This document shows, piece after piece, positions 50,546 to 58,872 of a stretch of DNA of 64,000 bases (position 1 is the stretch's first letter; each line of letters starts with the position of its first letter). The position numbers and the translations under genes were made by a program. The DNA comes from Achromobacter seleniivolatilans (GTDB lineage: Bacteria; Pseudomonadota; Gammaproteobacteria; Burkholderiales; Burkholderiaceae_B). The stretch spans positions 1,550,001 to 1,614,000 of the forward strand of contig NZ_CP132976.1 of NCBI RefSeq assembly GCF_030864005.1, given 5' to 3'. Under the pieces are notes generated by a model. The model was not told the origin of the DNA. It saw nothing but the letters and a program-made list of their open reading frames with translations, and did no database searches.

Positions 50546-51526
50546 ATGAAAAACTGGATGGCGGCACTGACCGTCGCGGGCGCGTTCGCCTTGCCGATGA
50601 GCGCGCAAGCGCAAGACAACTACCCCACGCGGGCAATCACGTGGATCGTGCCCTTTGCAGCGGGCGGCCCCACCGACGCCATGGCGCGCAACGTGGCGAA
50701 CCGTGTGTCGCAGGAGCTGAAGCAGACAATCCTGATCGAGAACGTGGGCGGCGCGGGCGGCACCATCGGCGCGGCCAAAGCGGCCAAGTCTGCGCCGGAC
50801 GGCTACACATTCCTGGTTGGGCACATCGGCTACATGGCGGCGGCGCCGTCCTTGTACGCCCGCCTGCCCTACGACCCCGCCAAGGACTTCCAGGCCGTGT
50901 TCCGCTTTCCCGACACGCCGCTTGTGCTTCTGGTGGGCGAATCATCGCCATACAAGTCGGTGCCCGACCTGATCGCCTTCGGCAAGCAGCACCCGGGCAA
51001 GCTGAACTTCAGCAACGCCGGCGTGGGCTCCACGTCGCACCTGGTGGCGGCCATGTTCGCCAGCCAGGCCGGGATCGATATCACCCCCGTCGCCTACAAG
51101 GGCGCGGGTCCGGCGCTGAACGATCTGATGGGCAATCAGGTAGACGCCATGTTCGACCAGACCAACACCGCCCTGCCCCAAACCAAGGGCGGCAAGGTCC
51201 GCGCGCTGGGACTGACTTCGCCCGAGCGCATGGCGCAATTCCCCGATGTGCCGACGATGGCGGAAAAGGCGATTCCGAACTTCCAGGTGTCTACCTGGTA
51301 CGGCCTGTATGCGCCCAAGGGCACGCCGGACAAGGTGGTGCAGACCATGTATCAAGCGTGGCAAAAGGCGTTGGCAGATGAAGCGTTCACGGGAAAGATG
51401 GTGGAGCAAGGCATCCAGCTGCTTCCCCCGGACCAATACGCGCCCGCCGCCTTCCAGCAGTTCACGGCCGACGAAGGCAAGCGTTGGGCGCAGGTCATCA
51501 AGCAAGCCGGCATCACGCTGCAATAG
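50546..51526 (+). CDS. Bug (TctC-type) periplasmic solute-binding protein 3
   Basis: A 326-residue Bug protein with a signal peptide cleaved near MSAQAQDN. Ligand loops read AITWIVPFAAGGPTDAM, IENVGGAGGTIGA, YDPAKDFQAVF and PVAYKGAGPALND. The FAAGGPTD loop is the commonest Bug type. The gene follows the lyase by 52 bp with a GGACGGAGA site and precedes the fumarase by 12 bp. It most likely captures the operon's carboxylate substrate, but no membrane subunits are encoded nearby. Confidence 0.92.
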   Translation: MKNWMAALTVAGAFALPMSAQAQDNYPTRAITWIVPFAAGGPTDAMARNVANRVSQELKQTILIENVGGAGGTIGAAKAAKSAPDGYTFLVGHIGYMAAAPSLYARLPYDPAKDFQAVFRFPDTPLVLLVGESSPYKSVPDLIAFGKQHPGKLNFSNAGVGSTSHLVAAMFASQAGIDITPVAYKGAGPALNDLMGNQVDAMFDQTNTALPQTKGGKVRALGLTSPERMAQFPDVPTMAEKAIPNFQVSTWYGLYAPKGTPDKVVQTMYQAWQKALADEAFTGKMVEQGIQLLPPDQYAPAAFQQFTADEGKRWAQVIKQAGITLQ

Positions 51527-51538
51527 GAAGCCGCCATC

Positions 51539-53044
51539 ATGCGCGCCGTATCCGCCAACGACATCGAAACCAGCATCGCGACTGCCCTGCAATCCATCAG
51601 TCACACGCATCCCGCTGACTTCGTACAGGCGCTAAAGGCAGCGCATGCGACCGAAACCCATGCCCCCGCCCGGCACGCGCTGCTGCAATTGCTGGTCAAC
51701 AGCAAGCTCAGCGCCCAGGCGCGGCGGCCCGTCTGCCAAGACACGGGCGTCGCGCATGTGTATGTGCGGATGGGCATGGATGTGCGGGTCCAGCATGACG
51801 GCGCCGGTCCAACCCCCAGCCTGCAAACTGTGGCCAACCGTGCCGTCGCACGTGCCTACGGCTGTGCGTCAAATCCGTTGAGGGCATCGATGGTCCGAGA
51901 CCCGCTGGGCGCGCGCCGTAATACCCGCGACAACACTCCCGCCATCGTGCAAGTGGAGTTGGTGGAGGGAGAATGCCTGGACCTGACCGTCGTTGCCAAG
52001 GGCGGCGGCGGCGATGTGAAGACGCGCTACGCGATGTTGAATCCCAGCGACTCGGTCGCCGACTGGGTCGTGTCGCAGTTGCCCGGCATGGGCGCGGGCT
52101 GGTGTCCGCCGGGGGTGCTGGGCCTGGGCATTGGCGGCACGCCCGAACAGGCCATGGCCCTGGCCAAGCGCGCCCTGTTCACCCCGATCGACATGCCGGC
52201 CCTGCTGCAACGCGGCGCGCACACGCCCGAAGAACGCTTGCGAGCAGACGTTTACCAACGTGTGAATGCGCTGGGAATCGGCGCGCAAGGCTTGGGCGGT
52301 GACACCACCGTCCTGGACATAAAGGTGGCCACCGCGCCCTCGCACGCCGCTTTGCTCCCGGTGGCGCTGGTGCCCAACTGCGCAGCCACGCGCTTTGTGT
52401 CGTTCAGCATGCCCGCCGACGGCCCCGCACCCATTCCCCCATCTGAACCCGCCACCTGGGACGGCATCCCCGACGCGCTGCCCGCGCAAGCCTCCCGGCG
52501 CATTGACCTTGATACGCTGACGCCCGCCGAGGTGGCCACGTGGACGGCGGGTGAAACCTTACTGCTATCGGGCAAGCTGCTGACCGGGCGCGACGCGGCA
52601 CATAAGCGAATGGCGGATTTGCTGGATAGCGGTCAACCGCTGCCGGTGCCGCTGCGTGGCCGAGCGTTGTACTACGTGGGTCCTGTCGACCCCGTAGCGG
52701 GGGAAGCCGTGGGCCCCGCTGGCCCAACAACCGCGACCCGCATGGACAAGTTCATGCCACAGCTTCTAGCGCAAACCGGTTTGCTTATCACCATCGGCAA
52801 AGCGGAGCGCGGCAAGGTGGCCGTGGACGCCATCAAGCGGCACGGCGCCGCGTACTTGAGCGCCGTAGGCGGCGCCGCCTATCTGGTGTCGCGAACCATA
52901 CAGTCGTCACGCGTCGTGGCCTTTGACGATCTGGGCATGGAAGCAATCTACGAATTCGAGGTGTGCGATATGCCAGTCACCGTCGCAGTCGACTCTCTTG
53001 GCCGAACGACGCACGCTTTTATCCGCGTGAATGCTGAACACTGA
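51539..53044 (+). CDS. class I (4Fe-4S) fumarate hydratase, fused alpha-beta
   Basis: A 501-residue fusion of the two class I hydro-lyase parts. Iron-sulphur ligands are visible as VCQDTGVAH (first Cys), GWCPPGVLGLGIGGT (second) and LVPNCAATRF (third). The C-terminal beta part (about residues 330-500) has LLLSGKLLTGRDAAHKRM, YYVGPVDP and GPTTATRMDKF. FumA/FumB and tartrate dehydratase belong here; they hydrate fumarate to malate or dehydrate tartrate. Its place after a lyase that may release fumarate favours a fumarase role. It is somewhat shorter than E. coli FumA (548 residues). Confidence 0.85.
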   Translation: MRAVSANDIETSIATALQSISHTHPADFVQALKAAHATETHAPARHALLQLLVNSKLSAQARRPVCQDTGVAHVYVRMGMDVRVQHDGAGPTPSLQTVANRAVARAYGCASNPLRASMVRDPLGARRNTRDNTPAIVQVELVEGECLDLTVVAKGGGGDVKTRYAMLNPSDSVADWVVSQLPGMGAGWCPPGVLGLGIGGTPEQAMALAKRALFTPIDMPALLQRGAHTPEERLRADVYQRVNALGIGAQGLGGDTTVLDIKVATAPSHAALLPVALVPNCAATRFVSFSMPADGPAPIPPSEPATWDGIPDALPAQASRRIDLDTLTPAEVATWTAGETLLLSGKLLTGRDAAHKRMADLLDSGQPLPVPLRGRALYYVGPVDPVAGEAVGPAGPTTATRMDKFMPQLLAQTGLLITIGKAERGKVAVDAIKRHGAAYLSAVGGAAYLVSRTIQSSRVVAFDDLGMEAIYEFEVCDMPVTVAVDSLGRTTHAFIRVNAEH

Positions 53045-53061
53045 TTAAAAGCTGCAAACAC

Positions 53062-53090
53062 AGCGCCATTGACTATGGCTCGTTGGCGCT
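53062..53090. terminator. convergent hairpin between fumarase and EAL genes
   Basis: AGCGCCA (53062-53068) and TGGCGCT (53084-53090) form a perfect 7-bp stem with a 15-nt loop in the 45-bp convergent gap. No T-tract is present; it may terminate both genes weakly. Confidence 0.4.
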
Positions 53091-54655
53091 TACGCAGCGT
53101 GGCGCAGAACGCTCATTGATTCAGCGCACACAAGGTTAAGAAAATCCCGAACTGGCATCGGACGGCCCAAAAGCCACCCTTGACCACGAATCGAACCTGA
53201 CTGATTCAGCAAAAACTCGATCTGATCTGCACTCTCTATGCCCTCCACCACAAGCTGCAACCCTAAACAGTCCCCGAGCTGAATGATTTGCTCCAGAATT
53301 TGCACGGAAGGCAGGCCGCCGTTTTGAATATCTACAAACGACCGGTCGATCTTGATCGCATCAATTGGCCATTGCGCCAGGTGCGACAAGTTTGCATAAC
53401 CACACCCAAAATCATCTATGAAAACTTTAAATCCCTGCCCACGAAGACTCGCCAGCAACTCAACGGGATTTCCCTTGGAAAAGTCAGAGGTCTCTATTAT
53501 TTCGAGAGCTATGCGATTAGGGGGAACTGAAAACTGCGACGCTTGCGCCAACAGGTATTCTAGAAACGTCCCGTCTTCAAGGTCAGGTGGCGCCACATTG
53601 ATCGCAATGTAGAAGCCGTCATACTTGCGCATCGCCTCCCCGCTTTCGGCCAACACAGTCCTGACAACATACCGGGTTAGCTCCCGTCCCAAGCCTAACG
53701 TTTCCGCCCAGTTAAAAAAAGTGGGAGGGCTTACCGGTCCGAGGTCGGGATGTGTCCAGCGGGATAACGCTTCCGCGCCGACAATTCGTCCTGAATGCAG
53801 CTCGCGAATCGGCTGATAATTTATCTTTATTTCATTGTGTTCCATGGCATAGAGGAGGCCGCCAGGGATAGACCTCCGATAGTGCCGCCTCATCAACAAA
53901 AAAGCACAAGCTAGCGCCGCACCAAGTATCAACCCGACCACCATTAACGTCCAAGCGGCGTACTGATAAAAGCCTAATCTATAAGCCTCCACGCAAACGC
54001 CGATCCTCGAATCTTCTGAACATATTCGTAAAGAAGGTGCGTACACCTCGTTGAGTCTTGCGGCCCCATCCTCTGTACCCGAAGGGACAAAACTCTGATA
54101 AACGTACGTGCCCTCACGATTTGAGACGAACGACTGGATGTCCGTTCGCCCACTGGAATATGCGGCGAACGCACTCGGAGAGGTGAACACAATCGAGTCG
54201 TTTGTAGCGGCGATATCGCTCAAGAGTCCCAACCTGGCGGGGTTGGCCACCTGGCGCCAGAAATGAATTCCGGATTGACTTTGGTGCGCTCCCGATGGAA
54301 CAGTGGCTGTTCCCACATCCCGACCCCATACCGCGGTGCAGACGATCTGGCCCGCCTTGATGCGCCCTGCATCTGCAACGTGCCGACCAGCAAATACGAC
54401 TCGGCGCAGTTGGTCCAAATCCTCGTCAGAACATGGGCCCTCAGGTGCTACAGGCAGCCCAAGAATTCGGCCACTCTCCCGCGCCACGTCTACTGCCAAG
54501 TTTCGCAACGGCACTGCGTATTCCGCTAACCGTTGCCCCTCTCGAAAGTCGTCAACCGCCGTCCCCGCCAACCATCCCACAACTGGCGCGATGAGAACCA
54601 ATCCAACCACCACGGCACGACTAGCCCCCTTGCTGTAAAGCTTGCTTCCACGCAT
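53090..54655 (-). CDS. CSS-motif EAL-domain cyclic-di-GMP phosphodiesterase
   Basis: A 521-residue membrane protein. It has TM1 near residues 14-32 and a periplasmic CSS-motif domain (about 35-225). The Cys-Ser is in GPCSDEDLDQLRR and a second Cys in RIKAGQIVC. TM2 lies near 232-256, then a cytoplasmic EAL domain. EAL residues needed for activity are present: EALSRW, INVAPPDLED, EIIETSDF, IDDFGCGYANLS, IKIDRSF and VVEGIES. It should therefore hydrolyse cyclic-di-GMP to pGpG. CSS domains are known redox sensors, controlled by periplasmic disulphides. The ATG at 54655 is preferred; a GTG at 54700 is possible. A TTAA box lies upstream. Confidence 0.88.
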   Translation of the reverse strand: MRGSKLYSKGASRAVVVGLVLIAPVVGWLAGTAVDDFREGQRLAEYAVPLRNLAVDVARESGRILGLPVAPEGPCSDEDLDQLRRVVFAGRHVADAGRIKAGQIVCTAVWGRDVGTATVPSGAHQSQSGIHFWRQVANPARLGLLSDIAATNDSIVFTSPSAFAAYSSGRTDIQSFVSNREGTYVYQSFVPSGTEDGAARLNEVYAPSLRICSEDSRIGVCVEAYRLGFYQYAAWTLMVVGLILGAALACAFLLMRRHYRRSIPGGLLYAMEHNEIKINYQPIRELHSGRIVGAEALSRWTHPDLGPVSPPTFFNWAETLGLGRELTRYVVRTVLAESGEAMRKYDGFYIAINVAPPDLEDGTFLEYLLAQASQFSVPPNRIALEIIETSDFSKGNPVELLASLRGQGFKVFIDDFGCGYANLSHLAQWPIDAIKIDRSFVDIQNGGLPSVQILEQIIQLGDCLGLQLVVEGIESADQIEFLLNQSGSIRGQGWLLGRPMPVRDFLNLVCAESMSVLRHAA

Positions 54656-54786
54656 ACCGCCAACCGCCCCACTTAATGAATGTCGTTCCGAGCTTAGCAC
54701 TCCGATATGCGACTTCCGTAGGCCTATTCTTATTGCCTTTGTCTAAAACTAGTGTTCTGGAAAAGTTCGACGTTTACGGCAGGAAT

Positions 54787-54801
54787 TTAAGAAAAAATTA
54801 A
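54787..54801. promoter_or_regulatory. TTAA box upstream of the EAL gene
   Basis: TTAAGAAAAAATTAA has TTAA half-sites 11 bp apart. It is identical over all 15 bp to the box at 57893-57907 and lies 132-146 bp before the EAL ATG, just past the end of the histidine kinase gene. It is probably read by the adjacent OmpR-family regulator. Confidence 0.6.
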
Positions 54802-54889
54802 TATTTAATCCATATCATCAACCGGCCTCGGATTCGGTACGCATACACCATGGACCCCACTGCATAGGCAGCGTTCGCAACAAGGAGAG

Positions 54890-56272
54890 TCACTCTTTGA
54901 GTTTGCCACGCGGCATTTCGATGGTGAAGACGGCGCCTGGCTGAGGTGATGCGTTTTGCGCGCTCACGGTCCAGCCGTGAGCGAGCGCAATCTCTTTGCA
55001 GATAGACAGTCCCAACCCGGCACCCTCCGTTGCACCCGTCTTGCCGCGCCAGAAACGATCGAAAATTTTTGGCATGGTGTCCACCGCAATGCCTGGACCT
55101 TCGTCCTGGATCAGCAGCTTTTGGCCCGACCAGTAAATGACGACAAGTGAATGCGGCGGAGCATGATGGATAGCATTTTCGATGAGGTTTTTAAGCAGAG
55201 TAAACAGGGCGCCGCGATCTGCGACCAACTCAAATGACGTCTGCGCCGGCGGGGCATCTATTCGAACTTCGTGTCGCTCTGCCAACCGTTCGAGGTATTG
55301 CACAACATCCAACAGCACCGCATTGGCATTCCACGGCTCAAACACATAGTTATGGGTTTCACTAGCTTCAGCCAGGTGCAGCAGTTGGTGCACCTGGCGG
55401 CTCATCAGGTCGATGTCTTGCAACAACACATCTCTGGCGGGGAAATCACTCAACTCAATTTCTGCCCTGACAAGCGCGAGTGGCGTTTTCAGTTCGTGGG
55501 CCGCGGCCGCAAGGAAATCTTGCTGGACGCGATATCCCGTTTCCAATCTACCCAGTGCACTATTGAAGGCAGCAATCAAGGGGCGGAGCTCTTGCGGCAG
55601 CGGGGCCGCATCGATTCGCTCGCTAAGATTGCGGGCTGAAATCTGCGAGGCGGCGGTCGACGCATCGAGCAGCGGTTGCAACATGCGTTTGAGCGTCAAG
55701 GTAATGGCTGCGCCGAAGACCAAGGCAGCAAGAATGCAGGTAACGATCACGACTTGGAGCGCGGTCTTGCTGTCGGTGACTCGCACCATGGACGTCAGGC
55801 GTTCGCTCTGAGCCATCTGGACATAAAACGTGGCGTGCGCTTGATCGATGGGCACCGTGGCCACCCGAAACTCGAAGTCGCCGTCCAATAAGATGGTGCC
55901 CACTTCTGGGGGGCCGGTCATGCGGGCGGTGAGCATCGTCAGCGCGGGGCCGGGCGCGGCAGTGATGAGCACCGCGCCCGTTACATCGAGGATGCGGAAC
56001 GTGGCGTCTTTCGGCAACCCATCGAACATTTTTTCAAGGTCATCCGGGAGGTCAACGGCTACCGGATAACCAGACGGGTCGAACTTGACACTCGCGGCAA
56101 TATCGAACGCATTGTCCCGCACCCCCATCTCCGCGAATGTCGAGGATTGCCAATCGACAAGGATGGCCAAGGTCATGCCCACCAGGGCGATGGCCGCTAC
56201 GAGCCCGCCCACCGAAGCCAACAGAAGCTGAACGGTAAGGCTACGACGCACTTTGGGATTCTTGAAGCGCAT
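54890..56272 (-). CDS. sensor histidine kinase (second two-component system)
   Basis: A 460-residue kinase. TM1 lies near residues 12-38, followed by a periplasmic domain of about 125 residues, TM2 near 165-190 and a HAMP-like region. The phospho-His is in AAHELKTPLAL. The ATPase domain has LIENAIHHAPP (N box), QDEGPGIAV (G1), IFDRFWRG (F) and GAGLGLSIC (G2). The ATG at 56272 overlaps the regulator gene by 32 bp; an extension to 56377 lies fully inside it and is rejected. It is the third gene of mipA-regulator-kinase. Confidence 0.9.
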   Translation of the reverse strand: MRFKNPKVRRSLTVQLLLASVGGLVAAIALVGMTLAILVDWQSSTFAEMGVRDNAFDIAASVKFDPSGYPVAVDLPDDLEKMFDGLPKDATFRILDVTGAVLITAAPGPALTMLTARMTGPPEVGTILLDGDFEFRVATVPIDQAHATFYVQMAQSERLTSMVRVTDSKTALQVVIVTCILAALVFGAAITLTLKRMLQPLLDASTAASQISARNLSERIDAAPLPQELRPLIAAFNSALGRLETGYRVQQDFLAAAAHELKTPLALVRAEIELSDFPARDVLLQDIDLMSRQVHQLLHLAEASETHNYVFEPWNANAVLLDVVQYLERLAERHEVRIDAPPAQTSFELVADRGALFTLLKNLIENAIHHAPPHSLVVIYWSGQKLLIQDEGPGIAVDTMPKIFDRFWRGKTGATEGAGLGLSICKEIALAHGWTVSAQNASPQPGAVFTIEMPRGKLKE

Positions 56273-56924
56273 ACCCTTGCCCACGGATGTTGACGATATG
56301 TAGTTTGCTGTCAATGGCATCGAGCTTTTTTCGAATCCGGTGCATCGCCACGTCGAGGGCGTTGGGGGTGACTTCATGAAAACTCCATGCGGCCTTTTCT
56401 AGCGTTGTGCGTCGAACTGTCTGGCCTTGGGCGCGCACCAGCGTCAGCATAATTTGCAACTCTGTCGCCGGTAAGGTGATGGCCTCGGTCTTGCAAATCA
56501 TGCTGCGTGATTCGGGGCGAATCTCGACATCGACAAAAGAGGCGGTAAGGCTCTGCATTTGAATGGGCCGGCGCATCAGCGCGCGCACACGGGCAACGAG
56601 CTCCTGCATGGCGAATGGCTTAGGCAGATAATCATCCGCCCCAGCCTCCAGGCCCGACACGCGATCGTGCAGCGCGTCGCGCGCGGTGAGTACCAGGCAA
56701 GGGAGACGGTTGCCGGCGCTGCGCAGCTTCTTGACGAGGTCGAGGCCGTCTCCGTCCGGCAACCCACGATCAACGATGATCAAGGTGTACTCGGCGTGGG
56801 CCACTGCATACGCGGCCTGATCCGCCCGAGTAAAGAGGTCGGTCTGGATGCCGGCCGCAGCCAAGGCCTTGACAACAAGCTGACCCAAGCGCTCGTGATC
56901 TTCAACAAGGGCGATACGATTCAT
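56241..56924 (-). CDS. OmpR-family response regulator (second two-component system)
   Basis: A 227-residue regulator. The receiver (about residues 1-115) has VEDHERL at the acidic pocket, the phospho-Asp in IIVDRGLPDGDG and Lys in DYLPKPFAM. The winged helix ends IVNIRGQGYAL. It lies 12 bp after the mipA stop and overlaps the kinase gene by 32 bp. The likely targets are genes carrying the TTAA box at 54787 and 57893. Confidence 0.92.
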   Translation of the reverse strand: MNRIALVEDHERLGQLVVKALAAAGIQTDLFTRADQAAYAVAHAEYTLIIVDRGLPDGDGLDLVKKLRSAGNRLPCLVLTARDALHDRVSGLEAGADDYLPKPFAMQELVARVRALMRRPIQMQSLTASFVDVEIRPESRSMICKTEAITLPATELQIMLTLVRAQGQTVRRTTLEKAAWSFHEVTPNALDVAMHRIRKKLDAIDSKLHIVNIRGQGYALQESQSAS

Positions 56925-56936
56925 GCGACGAGGTGA

Positions 56937-57707
56937 TTAAAAACGATACATGTAACCGGCAACCACCCCCGGAATGACACTACGCTCGACCAGCGGGCTG
57001 TCCTTGATTTCTTTGCCGAGGAAGGTGGCGCCGACATCGACAAACATGGAGTGGTGCTTGTTGAAGAGATAGGTGGTTCTCAGGCCCAATTGGAAGTTCG
57101 TAGTGGCATCAGCATTGTATTGCGCGCGGCGCGGGGTGGCTTCGGCGGAAGTCACGCCAAAGTAATAGTCTTGGTACTTACTATTGCCCCAGAGTACGGC
57201 GGCGCGCGGCGTGAACACGAATCTGCCGGCGGTGAAGTTGCGTTCGATGCCCAGGTTTGCCTGCAGGCCCTTGCTGGCTGAAACGTCCTTGAGCACTTCG
57301 AGGGAAACGGTGGCGAGCGACGTTTTCCAGTTTACGGCCCCGCCGAGCCAAATGCCGGCTTTGCGCTTTTTCATCCCATCCAGGATGTCCGCATCATCTT
57401 CATCGTAGCCATCGCCCAGCGCATAACGGGTTCTGAGGGAGAAGCTGAGCTGATTGGTGCCTGCGAACTTCCAGTCCGCGGTGGTCCCGGCAAAGTGAAA
57501 ACGTTCGCTGTCATAGGTGATGATGGGGAGGCCAAAGCCCTTGGTGTCGGCGCCTTTGTATGCAGGACGACTCGCTCCCCCGCCCAAACCCAAGCCCCAT
57601 TGGCCGGACGAGGCTTGCGGGACATCATCCGCGTAGGAAATTTGAGGCAAGAACCCTAAGGCGAGCGCAGCAAAAAGGGACGTGTGTACAAAGGGACGAA
57701 TTTGCAT
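56937..57707 (-). CDS. mipA: MipA/OmpV-family outer-membrane protein
   Basis: A 256-residue beta-barrel with a signal peptide (LFAALALGFLPQISYADD). The family start is QWGLGLGGGASRPAYKG and the C-terminus ends in Phe (GYMYRF), as recognised by the Bam complex. MipA was first described as a scaffold binding MltA and PBP1B; OmpV-like members also affect envelope stress and antibiotic or metal response. It is the first gene of an operon with the response regulator and kinase. A TTAA box lies 186 bp upstream in the same orientation as the one at the other regulator operon. Confidence 0.88.
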   Translation of the reverse strand: MQIRPFVHTSLFAALALGFLPQISYADDVPQASSGQWGLGLGGGASRPAYKGADTKGFGLPIITYDSERFHFAGTTADWKFAGTNQLSFSLRTRYALGDGYDEDDADILDGMKKRKAGIWLGGAVNWKTSLATVSLEVLKDVSASKGLQANLGIERNFTAGRFVFTPRAAVLWGNSKYQDYYFGVTSAEATPRRAQYNADATTNFQLGLRTTYLFNKHHSMFVDVGATFLGKEIKDSPLVERSVIPGVVAGYMYRF

Positions 57708-57892
57708 GGTTTTTACTCAAGGAAAGACAGGCACGCATGGTCTCCCTAGCTGTCTTACCGCACACTTACTGGTGCGAGGCTGAGTAAAAAAAGTTGGAGG
57801 TAAACGAGTCGTGCAGGCGGCTCGGTCTCAACTCGTCGCTAGCCTCCGAACGGCAATGAGCCAACATGTGGATGGCAATCCCAACGGGCGCA

Positions 57893-57907
57893 TTAAGAAA
57901 AAATTAA
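57893..57907. promoter_or_regulatory. TTAA box in mipA upstream region
   Basis: TTAAGAAAAAATTAA is identical to the box at 54787-54801. It lies in the 274-bp gap between mipA (leftward, start 57707) and an unknown rightward gene (start 57982). Either or both could be controlled. Orientation matches the mipA operon when compared with the 16765 site. Confidence 0.6.
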
Positions 57908-57981
57908 CAATCGTCTTGGACAATCAGTTGGTGCGCCAGCATGACGGCACCCTTGTTCTCACTCGTAATAGGTTCATTGCT

Positions 57982-58812
57982 ATGTCATCGATCGGATCAG
58001 TATCTACTCACGCCTCGAACGCAGCCTACAGCTCGACTGCAAGGCAAAGTCACGTCAATGACACTGGCAACGCATACTCTGAGGCGATCGCCGACGCAGA
58101 CCAGCACGACGCGCCAGCGATCCCTCCACTCCCGCCTGGATCGCTATCAGCGGTGGAAGATGCGCCCCAGGAAATAACTTTCAACTTTCCAGACGATCAC
58201 TTTCACCATAGCGGTCCTCTGAAGATCGACGCTCAGGTTTATCGTCTGGACCAATCAAAAGGAGTCAAAATAGCTGAGCTCCCCGAGGAGATTTATCAGC
58301 AATTCATCGCGAGGCGCTCGGCGTATCTCGCCGCGATGCAAAGCGGCCTTGAAAATCGTCATCGAGCAGTTCCCTCTTCTGAGTTTCTAGCGGACCACCC
58401 CGCCATGAAGAGCTATGCAGACGTAGTAGTAGGTGGAAAAGTCGTCGCTCAGATCGACAACCAAGGCGGCGTGACAATGGGCGACAACATATGGAGCGCA
58501 CAAGTAAGCACACTTCTGAACAACCCGATATTTAACGAATCTGCTGGTCGTTCGGGTCCGAATTCGGCGCAAGTCCGCGCAGAGAAGATTGCCGATCTTC
58601 TTGGCGGCCGCATAGTAAAAGCAGCAACGGCAATTACACAGCAACAGTACGACAGCCTGCCCCCTATCCCCGGCAGCTGGATCGACTACCAAGCACTCGA
58701 GGCTGATCCTGATCATGCCGCACTTCAGCAGCAATTCCTGCAACACAACAATCTGCTGCTCGAACGCGCCGAATATTTGGCGAAGCTAAAGGCTAATGGC
58801 ACGACCGCATGA
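57982..58812 (+). CDS. protein of unknown function, beside mipA two-component operon
   Basis: A 276-residue protein I do not recognise. Residues 1-40 are Ser/Ala/Thr-rich and look disordered; a proline run (IPPLPPGS) follows. Residues about 60-270 look folded and mostly helical at the end (LQQQFLQHNNLLLERAEYLAKLKA). A strand-rich middle reads YADVVVGGKVVAQIDNQGG. There is no Sec signal or membrane segment; the Ser-rich leader resembles secreted type III-like proteins, but that is only an impression. The ATG at 57982 is chosen so that the TTAA box lies upstream. A GTG at 57811 with GGAGG 10 bases before it would add 57 residues and place the box inside the gene. GC content looks a little lower than neighbours. 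Confidence 0.6.
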   Translation: MSSIGSVSTHASNAAYSSTARQSHVNDTGNAYSEAIADADQHDAPAIPPLPPGSLSAVEDAPQEITFNFPDDHFHHSGPLKIDAQVYRLDQSKGVKIAELPEEIYQQFIARRSAYLAAMQSGLENRHRAVPSSEFLADHPAMKSYADVVVGGKVVAQIDNQGGVTMGDNIWSAQVSTLLNNPIFNESAGRSGPNSAQVRAEKIADLLGGRIVKAATAITQQQYDSLPPIPGSWIDYQALEADPDHAALQQQFLQHNNLLLERAEYLAKLKANGTTA

Positions 58813-58827
58813 CCGTAAACCGGGCCA

Positions 58828-58844
58828 GACGTGCCCAGCACGTC
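58828..58844. terminator. hairpin between unknown gene and pcaC
   Basis: GACGTGC-CCA-GCACGTC is a perfect 7-bp stem with a 3-nt loop in the 60-bp convergent gap. It lacks a T-tract but is well placed to separate the two transcripts. Confidence 0.5.
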
Positions 58845-58872
58845 GCGGTTGCAAGATCAGCCCCGCCATAAC

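Noticed and set aside
57811..57981. GTG start at 57811 for the unknown protein, with GGAGG 10 bases upstream
   Set aside because: It would put the conserved TTAA box inside the coding region; the ATG at 57982 is preferred, though the longer form cannot be excluded.
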